DNA of 64,000 nt. Source: Acanthochlamys bracteata. Lineage: Eukaryota > Streptophyta > Magnoliopsida > Pandanales > Velloziaceae. Below, piece after piece: positions 1 to 11,654 of the stretch; position 1 is the first letter of the stretch; each line of letters starts with the position of its first letter. The notes beneath the pieces are model-generated. The model had not been told where the DNA came from. It ran no database searches and saw only the letters and a program-made list of their open reading frames with translations. The position numbers and the translations under genes are program-made. The stretch is taken from positions 563,001 to 627,000 of the forward strand of contig CM034126.1 in assembly GCA_019914995.1 (NCBI GenBank). Reading direction: 5' to 3'.

Positions 1-827
1 AAATTCAGTTTTGAAGAGTAGAGAAATTTTTTTACAATGTAGTATCCAAATCTCTACACAACATCTATCTATTTTTCTGCTGGCTTTCAACTAGACAAAA
101 AATCATCAACATAATATGTATGTGTTACCTTTCTTCTTGCACTGAAGTGCTTCTATTCAGATGCAATCTCATTAATAATTTTTTCACCATTTTGAAGCAA
201 TAGACCAATCATGAAAACTTGTAATATTTCAATAGTTTATGCATCTTTGCAACAGTTCTGTCACGTGTTTTACTTTTTTTTGTTCATATTTCTCCTGCAA
301 TAGTTAGTAGCATATATACTGTCCAAAAATTCTAAAAACTTCATATAAACTCACATTAATATTCATCAAAATAGAATTTTATAAAAGCAATGATTCTTAC
401 AATTTCAATAGCACGGATGGTTTGCAATTAGTTTCATAGTGATTGAACTCATTTTATCAAATTGTATTTACATCAAGTGTTCAGAATTCTTTGGTTTAAA
501 AATATTTTAATAAATCAATGTTTATGAAACATCATTCAACAATCATTCAATAAATTTATTCATGATATATTCGTTTGCCATAATTTAATTATTTTACGTT
601 AAAAAAAGGTTTAACCTAATTTTCAGAAAAATGCAAGCATATTTTTTAAACAATTGTGAGATACAAGATATCATTCAAACAAACTAACAAGTGGCAAAGC
701 TTCAGCCAAAATTTTAACATAGAATGCAACAATGAGTTTCATTTGAATTGAAATGCTATAAATCATCAAGATCATTAAAAGATTGAATTACTTACCTTCA
801 CGCTGTAGAATTTTTTGAAACAAGAAT
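1..827. other. AT-rich stretch without a recognisable gene
   Basis: I see no coding signal here. It lies downstream (in element orientation) of the Copia gag remnant, where protease, integrase and reverse transcriptase should follow, but I find no pol-like reading frame. The retroelement is therefore truncated, or its pol was lost by deletion or replacement. Confidence 0.5.
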
Positions 828-2132
828 TTATCTCTTTAACACCCAAATTTCTTTGGGTTCTAAAGTGTTGGCAATCTTGAAAGTTTCCTTTGGCACCCAT
901 ATCTTTTTATTTATATCTTGATTTTTCTTGAATTTAGAATAACGAGTCACATATTTATCGTTGCTAGCAACATAAGAGGTAGATAGATTACCTTGCAAAA
1001 TGATAGATTGTTTAGTAGTAATGCATCTAGCACTTGATCTAAAGGAATTTTCACTTACCTCTTTTAGAAGACGGTTGCTCTTAGAAATCCATATTACCTT
1101 TACTTTATTTTCATTATTTTTAAACCAACAAGAGCTTACTTTGTGACCCTTTCTACCACAATAGAAACACTTAATAAAAGGAGTAGAAGAATGTACCTTG
1201 TCAGTTTTGTACTTACTGGAAAATCCAACACTTGTAGTTTTTAAATCTTGCTTGCCATTTATTTGGTTCATAGTGAGATTCTCAGTAGTTGGCATGAACT
1301 CAATATCTTTCTTTCTGAATGCACCTTTTTGTGCGCCAAGCATAGCATCCAACCTGTTTTTACCTTTAACAAATTTTGCTAGAGAAACTTGAAGGTCATC
1401 GTTCTTAGTAATCAACTCTTTTAACTCATTTTTCAGTAGTAAGCATTCAGTAGCATGTGATTGTTTGTTACTTTGACTTGGACAAGTTTTTCTTTCAGAT
1501 TATCACATTCCGTATGTAACTTGGCATTATTTACTTCTAACCTTTTGATTTTTTCATTTAGATTCACACAAGTGGAGGAGTTATCACTACCAAAGCTACT
1601 TAGGTACTTACCAGTAGTATAGTCATTCAACTTGGCACAAAGTTTCTCATTTGTCTTAATGAGCTTCCTGTTTTCAGCACGTAACACATGTATTTTTGCA
1701 CTTATTTGGTTAGTAGACAAAGCATCTTTTTTGGCAATATTTTTACCATCAAGAGCATCATGAAAAATAAGTACTTGTTTAGTCAACAAATCGTTCTTTT
1801 CTTTGTATTCACGCATGCAGTTTTTCATACTTTTATTCATGCGTTTCACATAAATATATTTAGCATATAGTTGATCAAAAATTTCTTGCAAATCTTCATA
1901 TGAGTCATAAAATTCAGATGAACTTACCTCACTAGATTGTTCATTATTGGCCATTAGACATAATCTCATATCCTTTTGATGAATGGTTTCAGTTTTGCTC
2001 TTTTTGGATGAGGAAGAATTTTTCGTACTGCGTTTGGGCTTTTGTCTTCCGAGACCAGTTCTTACTTCTTCTTTTTTATTTCTTTCTCAAAATATACATG
2101 CATTTTCTTGTTACCAAACCAACATTATCATC
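828..2132 (-). pseudogene. Copia-type retrotransposon gag remnant, 3' part
   Basis: On the minus strand two open stretches (1969-1433 and 1415-828) carry the second half of a plant Ty1/Copia gag. The first contains a CLMA-type segment (LCLMANNEQ) followed by a long coiled coil rich in Lys, Glu and Leu. The second has a CCHC zinc knuckle (CFYCGRKGHKVSSC, near 1173-1130) and the repeated I-W-V-P-K / I-W-V-L-K ending typical of the gag-pol boundary. Gag packages element RNA in virus-like particles. Frame breaks lie between the two stretches and in the basic region near 2080. No pol follows. It joins 3701-4222 once the nested solo LTR (2133-3700) is removed. Dead copy; family assignment is from motifs only. 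Confidence 0.8.
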
Positions 2133-3700
2133 TGTTAGGTTTTTCTGTAAGATTAACTCAAGAGGGGAGGGGTGAATTGAGTTAGTCAATAAAAATTTTC
2201 GTCAAGTTTGGCTATCCTATCGGCAAAGAATCTTACAAACCGTTGTGTCAATCTTTGTGACCTGCAGACAGAGAGAGTTAGAGTGTTTACTGACATAAGT
2301 GACAAGCAGTAGTACTTAAAGTATTTACGCGTGGTTCGCAAAATTCTTTTTGCCTACATCTACGGTCGCTCTATCACCAGAGCCAAAGCTTCACTAAATC
2401 TTTAATAAGCTACAAATACACCTAAAGCAAAGTGCTTCACCAAGCACACTTACTCTACCGGGTTTCTTCGCCAAGACACCCCTAAATACCATCGGACACG
2501 CTTTGTCCCCTCGGGCTGATTTGCTAGCTCTATTATAAGGTCTAAGAGCTTACACCAAGCTCTACACTGAGCTTTTTTACCGGTGCTCGCAAAGACCACC
2601 TTTACAATGTCAGTAAGAGGTTACAAGAAAATAAACCAAGATTGAGCATAGGATCTATCTCATGAATGTTAAGTGTTCATGATGTGATTTAGATGAGATG
2701 ATCGGAGAGGTTCTTTGAGAGAGATTTCTTGATATGATTCATGGCGTGAAGATTTGTTTGTGTGGAGTAGTAGAGTTCGTGACCAAGAGCAGGATATTTT
2801 TGTATAGAATGGTAGAATTCTTGTATATCTCTGTTTTGCTTGGGTTCTCTCTACTTCTGTTTTCTTATGTTCTCTCACTCCTCTTTTCTTCGTTGCTGTG
2901 ACTCCTTCTTATAGAGTTTCTTCCTCAGACAGAGCCGCCAAGAACGTTCTTTTGGCGCTCTCTTTCACAAAGGGTTCTTCACGCCGAGAGGAGTCGGTTT
3001 TGTCCAGTGGTTAATCAACCGCTTCCAACCTTCTTTCGGCTGTCTTTGTGTAAGGTCTTCGTTGCATTAAATGCGTTGTAGAAGTTTGAATTTGCTGCCA
3101 ACGGTTGAAAGCTTAATTTAGCTAAGCTTCTGTCTGAGATTCGGTGAGCTGATGAGTTGATATAGCTTGTCCATAATAAATGCAATGCAGGTTGACTGTT
3201 TGATTTGAACAAAAACTTTGACTTGTGTAGTGTGCTTTCTTCCTTTGATTATTGAGCTTTCCTTTTCTGTGAAAAGCTCTTGTAGATCTTCTGTTTGAAG
3301 TGCTTCAGTCCGTTGTGAGTGCAGGTGATTTTTTGAAATAAGAGATATTTCATTGCCGTTGAACACAAGGGTCTGTTTCGAAATAGAGAAGTCTTCTTAT
3401 GCTTCAGTAGTCGAACAAATGATCAGAATGTGGCCGGCATCCTCGTCCCAGTATCTTTGTCCCCTGTCCCGCTTGATAGTTGGAGCGATTGACCGTGATG
3501 TGGCCGTGGCATCCTCTCGTCCCGAATCTTTGTTAGCGATAGTATAGCGATTGGTCATATGATGGTCGCTTTTATCTGCTGTAAATGAAATGATCTTTGT
3601 TTGTCTAATCCTGCAGAACTTATTTTCAGATTATTAGTCTAATATAAATCATAGTTCTTAATTCTTTGTTATCATCAAAATTATTCTTATAATTCCAACA
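2133..3700 (-). mobile_element. Solo LTR of a Copia-type element, nested in gag
   Basis: The 1568 bp block starts TGTTAGG and ends CCAACA, so it has the 5'-TG...CA-3' ends of an LTR. Both ends match those of the block at 4223-5735: the first ~50 bp and the last ~65 bp are nearly the same. It is flanked by a perfect 5 bp target duplication TCATC (2128-2132 and 3701-3705), as expected for one integration event. The sequences on either side are two halves of one gag gene, and removing the LTR plus one TCATC rejoins them in frame. No internal region remains, so this is best read as a solo LTR left by LTR-LTR recombination. Orientation is inferred from the related LTR and its primer site. Confidence 0.85.
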
Positions 3701-4208
3701 TCATCCTCTTTAGAAGAAGGGATACTCACCTCATTTTGATGTTCGTGGATGGCCGTCAAGCGAAGGTTATCTTCTTTTTGATGATTTGGTATTCCTTCAC
3801 TTTCATTTGATGACATTTTACCTTCATTGCATTGGCTAGTCTCAAATTTGTCTTCATACATCCTTTCTAATTTGAGCCAATTTTTTTTTGCTGTGGAATA
3901 AAAATATATGTGATTAAATTGTTCAAAATTTAAGACATGATATAATAATTCTTAGGCATAAAAATTTAAAGAAGAAAAGTTGTTATTCTCTGGAATTTGT
4001 ATTGTGGCTTTATCTCTTTCTTTGACGATCTTTCATAAAAAATAATTTTGTGCCTTTAAGAATACAGTCATCTTCATCTTCCAATGTCTATAATTGTTCC
4101 CCTCAAATATTGGAGGACACTCAAGCGATCTTCCTTCCTTTTCAGTGAAGTTTGAACTTGCCATAAGATCTTTTCCTCAAGGTTGTTAAACCTTCAAATT
4201 GGAGGCTT
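3701..4208 (-). pseudogene. Copia-type gag remnant, 5' part
   Basis: Reading minus from about 4163, the frame begins MASSNFTEKEGRS and continues with P-x-F-x-G-x-N-Y-x-x-W-K (PPIFEGNNYRHWKMKM), the typical N-terminus of plant Copia gag. The frame then breaks near 4040. A later piece (3861-3706) is rich in Glu, Gln and Asn and ends in KEDD, exactly where the solo LTR was inserted. The coding sequence continues at 2132 on the far side of that LTR. It sits directly downstream of the primer site and the 5' LTR, which fixes the element's orientation. Confidence 0.78.
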
Positions 4209-4220
4209 ACTCTGATACTA
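4209..4220 (-). other. Retrotransposon primer-binding site (Met-tRNA type)
   Basis: On the minus strand the twelve bases TAGTATCAGAGT lie two bases inside the LTR edge at 4223. The canonical plant Copia primer site, complementary to initiator Met-tRNA, is TGGTATCAGAGC, so two positions differ. Its place between LTR and gag start marks 4223-5735 as the 5' LTR. Confidence 0.8.
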
Positions 4221-4222
4221 AT

Positions 4223-5735
4223 TGTTAGGTATTTTCTGTAAGATTAACTCAAGAGGGAAGGGGTGAATTGAGTTAGTCTATAAAAATTTTCGTCAAATTT
4301 AGTTATTCTACTGGTAGCAGGATTTGTTTGTGTAGAGTAGTAGAGTTTTTATGTATCTCTGTTTTGCTTGTGTTCTCTCTTCCTTTTCTTTGTTGCTGTG
4401 ACTCCCTTCTTATATTGTTTCTTCTCTATGCAGGAACCGTTGAAGAACGTTGCCGTTGGCACTTTTTTTCATTGGTGGTTCTTCATGTAAGAGATGGAGT
4501 GGTTTTGTCTACCGGTTAATCAACCGCTTCCTTGATGGCATTAAATGCGTTGTAAAATATTTGAATTTGCCGCCAATGGTTGGGAGCTTAATTCAGCTAA
4601 GCTTCTGTCTGAGAATAGATGAGCTGATTTGGCTTGTCCATATTTAATGCATCCCATGTTGACTGCTTTACTTGATTAAAGGATCTTGACTTGTATAGTG
4701 TGCTTTCTTCTTTTGATTATTGAGCTTTCCCTTTCTGTGAAAAACAAGATGATTTTTGCTCGTTGTAGATCTTCTATTTGAATTGCTTCAATGCGTTGTG
4801 AGTGCAGAAGATTTTCTACCGTGTTCAGTGGGTTTTCATTGCTATCTATCAATCTTCACATTTGAACTTGTTCTTCAACAATGTGGTAGCTCAACATGGC
4901 TCAGTTCTGTGATAGTAATAAGATAATAGATTTGTTGAATGATATCACCTTATAATTAAATTCATGATTTCTGCTGGAGGAAAATCGAAATCTGCATGTT
5001 GAAGCATTTCTGCATTATCAGCAAGACATGATTCTGATGATGCTTTGCACTATGTTCTTTGTCTTCTCTTGTTGTGATTTTTCATAATTCTTGATATGAA
5101 CTTGTAGCTGATATGTTCCTCAATAAGTCCTCAAGATTTTGCTTCAAATGGATGACGAATTCTTGATTGAATTACATCTGAAAAGTTGTTTCATCAATGA
5201 CCGATTCTGCTCTCTGTTTACTGAATTTTCATTTATCATTCCACGATTTTTCTAAGTTTATATTGATAATCATTTGATGTGCTATTCGGTCAATCTTATA
5301 GTGTGCATGTTGGTTTGTCTCTGATGAAAAGTTGAAGTTCAAATGGAATCGGCATCATGCTTGAAATTACTTCTAAAGAGTGAATGATTATCACGATTTT
5401 CTGATTCTTCTCTGTCCAGCGAGCAGCAGTGAAATAGCAGCGAAGTAGTCGGCTATTGAGTCATCTGTTTTCTATTCATCTCTGTTGGCGATACTCTGTT
5501 TTTCTGCTCTTCTCTGTTCGCGATATCCATGTAGCAGCAATTAGACAACTGACTGTTTGGTGGCTGAGGGATTCTCTGTTCTGTATGGTATAAAAGAAAT
5601 CTGGCTTGTTGTCTGTGGAATAGATCTGTTTTATGAATTTCTGCAGAACTTGATTCCAATCATTAGTTCACCCTAATCCATAAACTATAATTCTTAATTA
5701 CTGTTATCATCAAAATCAATCTTGGAGTTCCAACA
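4223..5735 (-). mobile_element. 5' LTR of a decayed Copia-type retrotransposon
   Basis: This 1513 bp block begins TGTTAGG and ends CCAACA. It shares end segments and several internal blocks with the solo LTR at 2133-3700, for instance the segment near 4323-4360 with 2750-2775, and 4530-4700 with 3060-3220. It lacks roughly 520 bp present early in the solo LTR, and near its 3' half it has several hundred bases that the solo LTR lacks. The matching 3' LTR is not recognised in the window. The base composition to the right (from 5736) changes sharply to AT-rich flanking DNA. Confidence 0.8.
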
Positions 5736-6540
5736 ATTTTTAATTTATCTTAATTTTAACTAATTTTTATTTAATTTATAAATTTGTCAAAATTAATATA
5801 TTTTTTTAAAATATATCATAATTAATAATTTTGATATATTATTATTAAAAATTAATATTTATAATTTTTATTTAATAATTTAATTATTAAATAGGTCGAT
5901 CCGGTTATAAATAGGTTGTGTTAAGGTTGACAATTTTGACCCATATAAATAAATAGGTCGGGTTAGGGTTGAACATTTTTTACCTGGTTATTATATGGAT
6001 CGATTCGAAACCGACCCATGAACCCATATTACCACTCCTAATTTAACAACAACTGATCAAACGAATCTCTCGATGCGTTCCTTTTGCTTTTGCTTTAAGG
6101 TCAAGAAGAAATAAATCTATCGTTTACTTAACGTTACGGATCGAGCTGGTTAGAAATAGTGACCTACTGGAATTTCAGACTATCTTGAGTCTCTTAATTG
6201 TCATCTCTTTAAGTGGTGAGTCTCTTGATAACTGTGGTCGTATCTTGATTTCTGCTGCGTTTTCACATAGCATGGAACAAGTTAGCAGCTTATAAACATG
6301 CTCTATAGGAATCACGTCTGATAAACACACGGGCACCCGAAGGTAAAAGAGAGATGCGTGTAAGGTAATCCTTGAAGCTATAGAGACTGCAAAATTTCTT
6401 TACCAGGAATGTTTGACAGGATGAAACTTATTTGTTAGGTTCTCAGTTATCGTTTTTTCTAGCTGTTGATTTCTGAAAAGCGTCAGTTATCAAAATTGTT
6501 CATTTTCTTCCACAGTTAGTACTATTGATATGATATTTAA
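5736..6540. other. AT-rich intergenic DNA, no gene seen
   Basis: The first 150 bases are very AT-rich. Around 5890-6040 there are several copies of a GGTCGG / GACCCA motif in both orientations, of the type often seen in degenerate plant repeats. I see no coding frame or RNA gene. Confidence 0.4.
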
Positions 6541-6799
6541 GAGGCGTTTGGAAGTGTTTATGAAATAGAATTTTTCTAAAATAAAAAATATTTTTTATTT
6601 TTTAGAAAACGAGTTTTATTTTTTTTACTTTTAAAAAAATAATAAAAATATGTAATAAAAAGATCTCACTCCGTAAAATTTTTTTACACTTTTTAAAATT
6701 TTAAATAAATTTTTTATATATTTATAAAATATGTATTGAAAAATATAAAAAATAAAAAAATTAATAAGTAGCGTTTGAAACGCTGCGCCAAACGCTCCC
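6541..6799. mobile_element. MITE, PIF/Harbinger (Tourist)-like
   Basis: Left end GAGGCGTTTGGAAG and right end CCAAACGCTCCC form imperfect terminal inverted repeats. A 3 bp TAA is present on both sides (6538-6540 and 6800-6802). The 259 bp interior is AT-rich with no coding capacity. TTA/TAA duplications and ends that begin with G runs and a TGTTTGG-like core are typical of Tourist-type elements. Its interior is similar to the blocks near 21.9 kb, 34.0 kb and 35.2 kb, so it belongs to a local family. Confidence 0.7.
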
Positions 6800-7002
6800 T
6801 AATTAATCGTTCCTTTGTAGAAGTACCAACTGGGGTAAGACGGCAATTGTTTCAAGGTAAATCGAGAATGCCCAAAAACAAAAACGTGTTCATTAGTGCC
6901 GTAGTCATGCCCATTTCAATATAATGCAGGGACAAGATAAAGATTTTAAAGGCTTCAAACAACAAGACACGACCAGATTCTCCGAGAAGCTCGAAGGTCT
7001 TA

Positions 7003-7199
7003 GGGTGTGTTCTTTTACACCCGTAAGTCACTTCTTTTCTATTAAGAAGTCACTTCTAATTCACTTTTTATTACAAAAAGAACATAAGAAATTACTTTCA
7101 ACATATTTTTCAATACAAAAAGAACACATCACTTCCAATAATACTATTTCTAACAACTCACTTTTAAAAACTCACTTTCAAAGCCAAAAGAACACACCC
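7003..7199. mobile_element. MITE, PIF/Harbinger (Tourist)-like
   Basis: The element starts GGGTGTGTTCTTTT and ends AAAAGAACACACCC, a perfect 14 bp inverted repeat. TTA flanks both ends (7000-7002 and 7200-7202). The interior (197 bp in total) contains repeated CACTTC/CTCACTTT segments and no gene. The intact ends suggest a fairly young insertion. It ends 77 bp before a tRNA gene. Confidence 0.85.
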
Positions 7200-7276
7200 T
7201 TAAAAGCAGCGGATTCCCCAGCTTAACTCTAGCATCTGAAGCTGTGTTCATTTGTAATGCAAGCAATATGCCCCAA

Positions 7277-7347
7277 GCACCAGTGGTCTAGTGGTAGAAT
7301 AGTACCCTGCCACGGTACAGACCCGGGTTCGATTCCCGGCTGGTGCA
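7277..7347 (+). tRNA. tRNA-Gly (anticodon GCC)
   Basis: The acceptor strands GCACCAG and CTGGTGC pair over seven bases, followed by discriminator A (7347). The anticodon stem GTACC/GGTAC encloses loop CTGCCAC with anticodon GCC. The T arm CCGGG-TTCGATT-CCCGG carries the internal B box (GGTTCGATTCC), and the D arm has the A box (TGGTCTAGTGG). There is no intron. A run of T begins about five bases downstream and fits RNA polymerase III termination. It decodes GGC/GGU glycine codons. Confidence 0.97.
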
Positions 7348-8294
7348 GTTATCTTTTAACGTTTTTATTTAAATGTTGGACTCAAAATTTGCTTTTTTCT
7401 TTTGGAAAAAAAAAATGCAGATGTTAGCTGATGTTACATATGAACGAGTCTATATATAGGTTCAATCAACTCTGGTTATGTTGACCCCATTATTGAAACA
7501 ACAAAGAAATTGAAGTCACAATATATACGAACTACGCTGTGGGGTTGTTTTAATTACATAAAATCGAGTTTGCAAAAGTGCGTTCATAAAAATAAATTTT
7601 GATAAGAAATAAAAATTAATTGATAAAATTCTGATAAAATTAGAATTTAGTACGAAAGCGAAAATGAAATTTGAAATAATAATTGAAACGCATAAAGATA
7701 ACAAAATTCAAAATTTAATAAAAAAATGAAGTTTCTTACAATTAAAATATGTTTATACTTCTATGCCATATCTTGCAAGAGAAAAACCAAAAGACGAGTC
7801 TAAAAGTGATGGAACTTGCATCACACATGTGTACATATATCTGTCTGCATTTCAATGAAACCATAAAATTCTTTTCTCTGTCTTTCAGTCAGACAAGTTA
7901 TTCCTTAGCCTTTTTTATCTTCATGCATATACACCTACTACGTACCAACAAACATACCTTTTGCAATTTGCCCAAAAACAGAAATCAAAACATATACACA
8001 TTCAAAAATGGATAGAGATGGACTTTCTGTTCACTAGATACAAAAATCTCATGATCTCATACAAAGAGTTCATCAAGTCAATCACTCCAATGGGTGTGGT
8101 CAGAGTCCGATAGACTCCATGCATCGACACGTCTAAGCTTCAACGTGTTAACTCCCCCGTGCGGCAAGATCACTTACATCCTATGTTATATATATATAAT
8201 TATAATTGCTTGCTACTTTTGAACAATGATATTTAGTACTGTAGGCTAGAAAGGCTTGTAATCGAACCTTCAATCTCCATATTTATTAACATAG
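7348..8294. other. Intergenic region upstream of the NPF gene
   Basis: No convincing gene. The right part probably holds the promoter and 5'UTR of the transporter at 8295; an AT-rich stretch with a TATATATATAA run lies near 8189-8200, about 100 bp before the start codon. Confidence 0.4.
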
Positions 8295-11200
8295 ATGGAA
8301 GAAAAAGCTATGCAGAATCCTGCAGGAAATGATTTTGAAGAAGCAACAAAACCGTTGTTGTTGGGTGGTGTAAGTCTTAGTTAATATAATCCTAGTTTCC
8401 TTGATGCTCTTTTTGTTCCTTTTAAGAAGGCTTATATGAATGTTATAGAAAATTTCATCAACTCTTGTTTGGTTTATACACTATAGAATTTTTTAAGAGA
8501 TTATCTTCAAAAGAAGCACTATATTTAAACAATTGTTCTTAAAGTGTTATGAAGTAGTGAATCTGATAGAGGAGACTCAATTAAGATGGGCCGTTGTAGA
8601 TCCAATTAAGGATGTTAGGAATTATCGGCCTTTAATTTGCGCCCAGTGGCCCATATATTCATTAATGTTAACTGGTAACTCTCTCTCACAGGAACTCAAT
8701 GCAACTGATTACCTATAGACAAATGAAACCTGTCAAATATTGTTTTCCATTTAAATCTGATGGAAAAATGTTGGTACTTGTTAGATTGATAGAAATTGTA
8801 TGATAATCAAAAGGAAAGTAGCTGGAATGCAGGTATTAGATGAATAAATCAACTTTGCTATTTCTAAAGAGTTGCCTACCGACTGCTTGACGATATGACG
8901 AAGAGAGGTAATTGCGCATTCTATGATGCTGACGCAATGTCTGAGAGTAAAATTTTTCTTTCTATAGCAAGTATTATATTTCTTACTCTCAAGTGAATGA
9001 TCGGTAACTTAAAACTGTGTTCTTTTTCCGCAGGAACACGGCAGAGGCAATGGTGATGTGCAGCTGAACTTACGCGAGAGTCACTTGGAATATTTCAAAA
9101 GTAGTGATTGGAGGGCACCTCTCATAATCTTAGGTAACATGCTTTTGCTGATTCAATGGCAATGCAAATTTAGTAGGAAAGAAAACCTCCAGTTATTAAT
9201 TCTGGTGTTATTGCCAACATGTAGTCTTTTGGTATCACTGTGCAAGTATAGGAATTCTAGTCTTTGCAGGTTCCATCATATAGATAAAAAATGTTACAAC
9301 ACTGCAGGATTCCAGTGCTTGGAGAGCGTGGGCCTCAATGGCATTTCTGACAACTTGGTCATATATCTTAGCAATGTTCTTCACGAAAGCAATGCGTTCA
9401 TTGCAACTAGCATCACCACCTGGACAGGAACAGGTTTCTTGACTCCCTTAATCGGGGCACTTATAGCAGATTCATATTTGGGAAGCTACCGGATGATCTT
9501 CTTCTCCTCTCTGTTGTATCTTTTGGTATGCACGTCCACATTGGTCAAAATCCTCTGCCGCTATTCACTAATTTAATTCTAATTTTCAATTATATATGGG
9601 ACAGGGAACAGTAGTTGTTACAGTATCAGCATGTGTTCCAACCATGATACCATCTCCCTGCTCACAATACACATGTCAATCAGCTACTCATTTCCAGAAG
9701 CTGGTTTTCTTTTCTGGATTGTATATGATAGCATTCGGTAGTGGAGGAGTAAAGTCATCGCTACTTCCGCTTGGAGCTGATCAATTTGATGAGGATAACC
9801 CAAGGGACAGAGAGAGCAAAGCTTCTTTCTTCAATTGGTTCTACTTTTGCATGAACATTGGAGCTCTTCTGTCTAGCACTTTGATAGTATGGATTCAAGA
9901 TAATGTGCATTGGGGCATTGGATATGGTATTTCTACACTAAGCATGACTCTTGCAGTTGCAATCTTTCTGTGTGGAACATCTACTTTTAAGCTCCATAAA
10001 GCCCGAAGAAGTCCACTGAAAAATATACTGGATATGTCTTTGCCTTCATTACGGAAATTTGGTAAGGCCAATCTAAACAACCCTCCTTTGCATGCGGTGC
10101 ACGCTAAAGACTCAAATTGTGATGCTGATGAGAGGTCAGTACATACCATACCTTATGATATTTTTTGTTTACCTAAGTTTATTCGAATTTCACTCTTGTG
10201 CTAGTGATGTTCATAGCCTCACATTGAACTACATTTAGAAGTGGCCTAAACTATATAAGAAGCTTCACCATCTAGCTCTCATGTTATATGCCGAAGACCC
10301 TGAAATTATATTTCGTGAATGCCTAGTGTTATCTGATTATAACTTGTATGGATGATAGCGTGATGCTTATTAGCTCTAAAGTGCCATCTCTTAGGTTATG
10401 AGTTCTTGGATAAAACAGGACTTCCGTATTTTCTTCTGAAAGAGCTATTAAATGCTTCTAAAAGGCACCAGCCTTTATGGTTTTCTCAAAAGATTGCTGT
10501 GGTGATCTTGTTTAACTAGATTCGCACATTACTATTTGCAGTTCAAAAATATCTTCTTTTGTAATTTCTAAATTGCTTTCCAAGAAAAAAATTGATTCAT
10601 TCCACCTTAACAATGCTGGAATATTTACATCAGTCTTTTCCAATTCTAACGCTTGACGATTCTCATGCAGAGCCCCACACACAGTTACAGCAACATCTCT
10701 TAAGCATGTAAAAGAAGGAACATGTCAAACTCCTGAGAGATCATCTGCAGTAAATGAATTGAAAGACCTGAAGCTTTTCTTGAGGCTTTTCCCTATATGG
10801 TTTACTGGCATCTTATATTCTGTTCCATATGCTCAAATGTCAACAACCTTCGTGGAACAAGCAAGGGTAATGGATAACAGGATTGGGTCTTTCAAAATTC
10901 CTCCTGCATCTCTTTATGCCTTTCAAGTTCTTAGTGTGATGCTATGGGTTGTTCTCTACGATACTGTCATTGTGACGGTAGCAGGATGCTATTCAAAAGC
11001 AGGCACTGGACTTACTCAACTCCAAAGAATGGGGATTGGTTACTTTCTAATCGTAGTATGTATGGCTACAGCTGCAGTTGTTGAAATGAAAAGGCTCGAG
11101 AGCATTAATGCTAGGAACAAGCCTTTGAACATAATGTGGCAACTTCCGCAGTTTTTTCTGATTGCTGGTTCTGAAGTCTTCACTTACATCGGGCAACTGG

Positions 11201-11472
11201 AATTTTTCTATGATCAAGGTCCTGATACAATGAGAAACTTATCGACTTCAGTCTCATTGCTTACAATATCTCTGGGTAATTACATGAGCTCCTTCATAGT
11301 GTCTCTTGTTGCAAAGTTGACAAGCATGGGAGATAGCCATGGGTGGATACCTGAAGACTTGAACAAGGGGCATTTGGATTACTTCTTCCTACTGCTAGCG
11401 GCCACTGGAGTTCTAAATTTTGTAGCATATGTTTTCTGCGCCTGGAGATTTGACTCAAAGAAAAACCACTGA
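8295..11472 (+). CDS. NRT1/PTR family (NPF) transporter, 5 exons
   Basis: Proposed exons: 8295-8369, 9034-9133, 9308-9525, 9605-10134, 10671-11472; all introns are GT-AG and the joins keep frame, giving 574 residues, a usual NPF length. NPF proteins are membrane symporters of the major facilitator superfamily for nitrate, peptides, hormones or other solutes. Family marks: G-A-L-I-A-D-S-Y-L-G-S-Y-R after the third helix, FNWFYFCMNIGALLSS in the middle, and LTQLQRMGIGY and QFFLIAGSEVFTYIGQLEFFY in the C-terminal half, with about 12 hydrophobic segments. A charged loop (residues ~290-345) lies between the two halves. Odd: the proton-coupling motif E-x-x-E-R of helix 1 reads QCLES (residues 61-65). 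Subfamily and substrate cannot be told from sequence. No stop or frameshift, so it looks functional. Confidence 0.9.
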
Positions 11473-11654
11473 TGAAAAAACTTCAGTAAGATTGAAGTCT
11501 TCAATTTCATTAATTATCAAAGTTCTTGTACAGCACAAAGAGGAGCATATGTGAGGAATACTTGCATCAGTTTCAGAAAGATCATAAATATTACAAACCT
11601 CTCTTCTTGCTCACAAGACAAATTCATCGTCCTTGACAAGAAGATATTATAACT

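Noticed and set aside
2133..5735. One intact small retrotransposon with two LTRs and a 522 bp interior
   Set aside because: The left LTR has its own TCATC duplications and interrupts gag, and the right flank at 5736 does not match TCATC. The two LTRs are therefore not a pair from one insertion.
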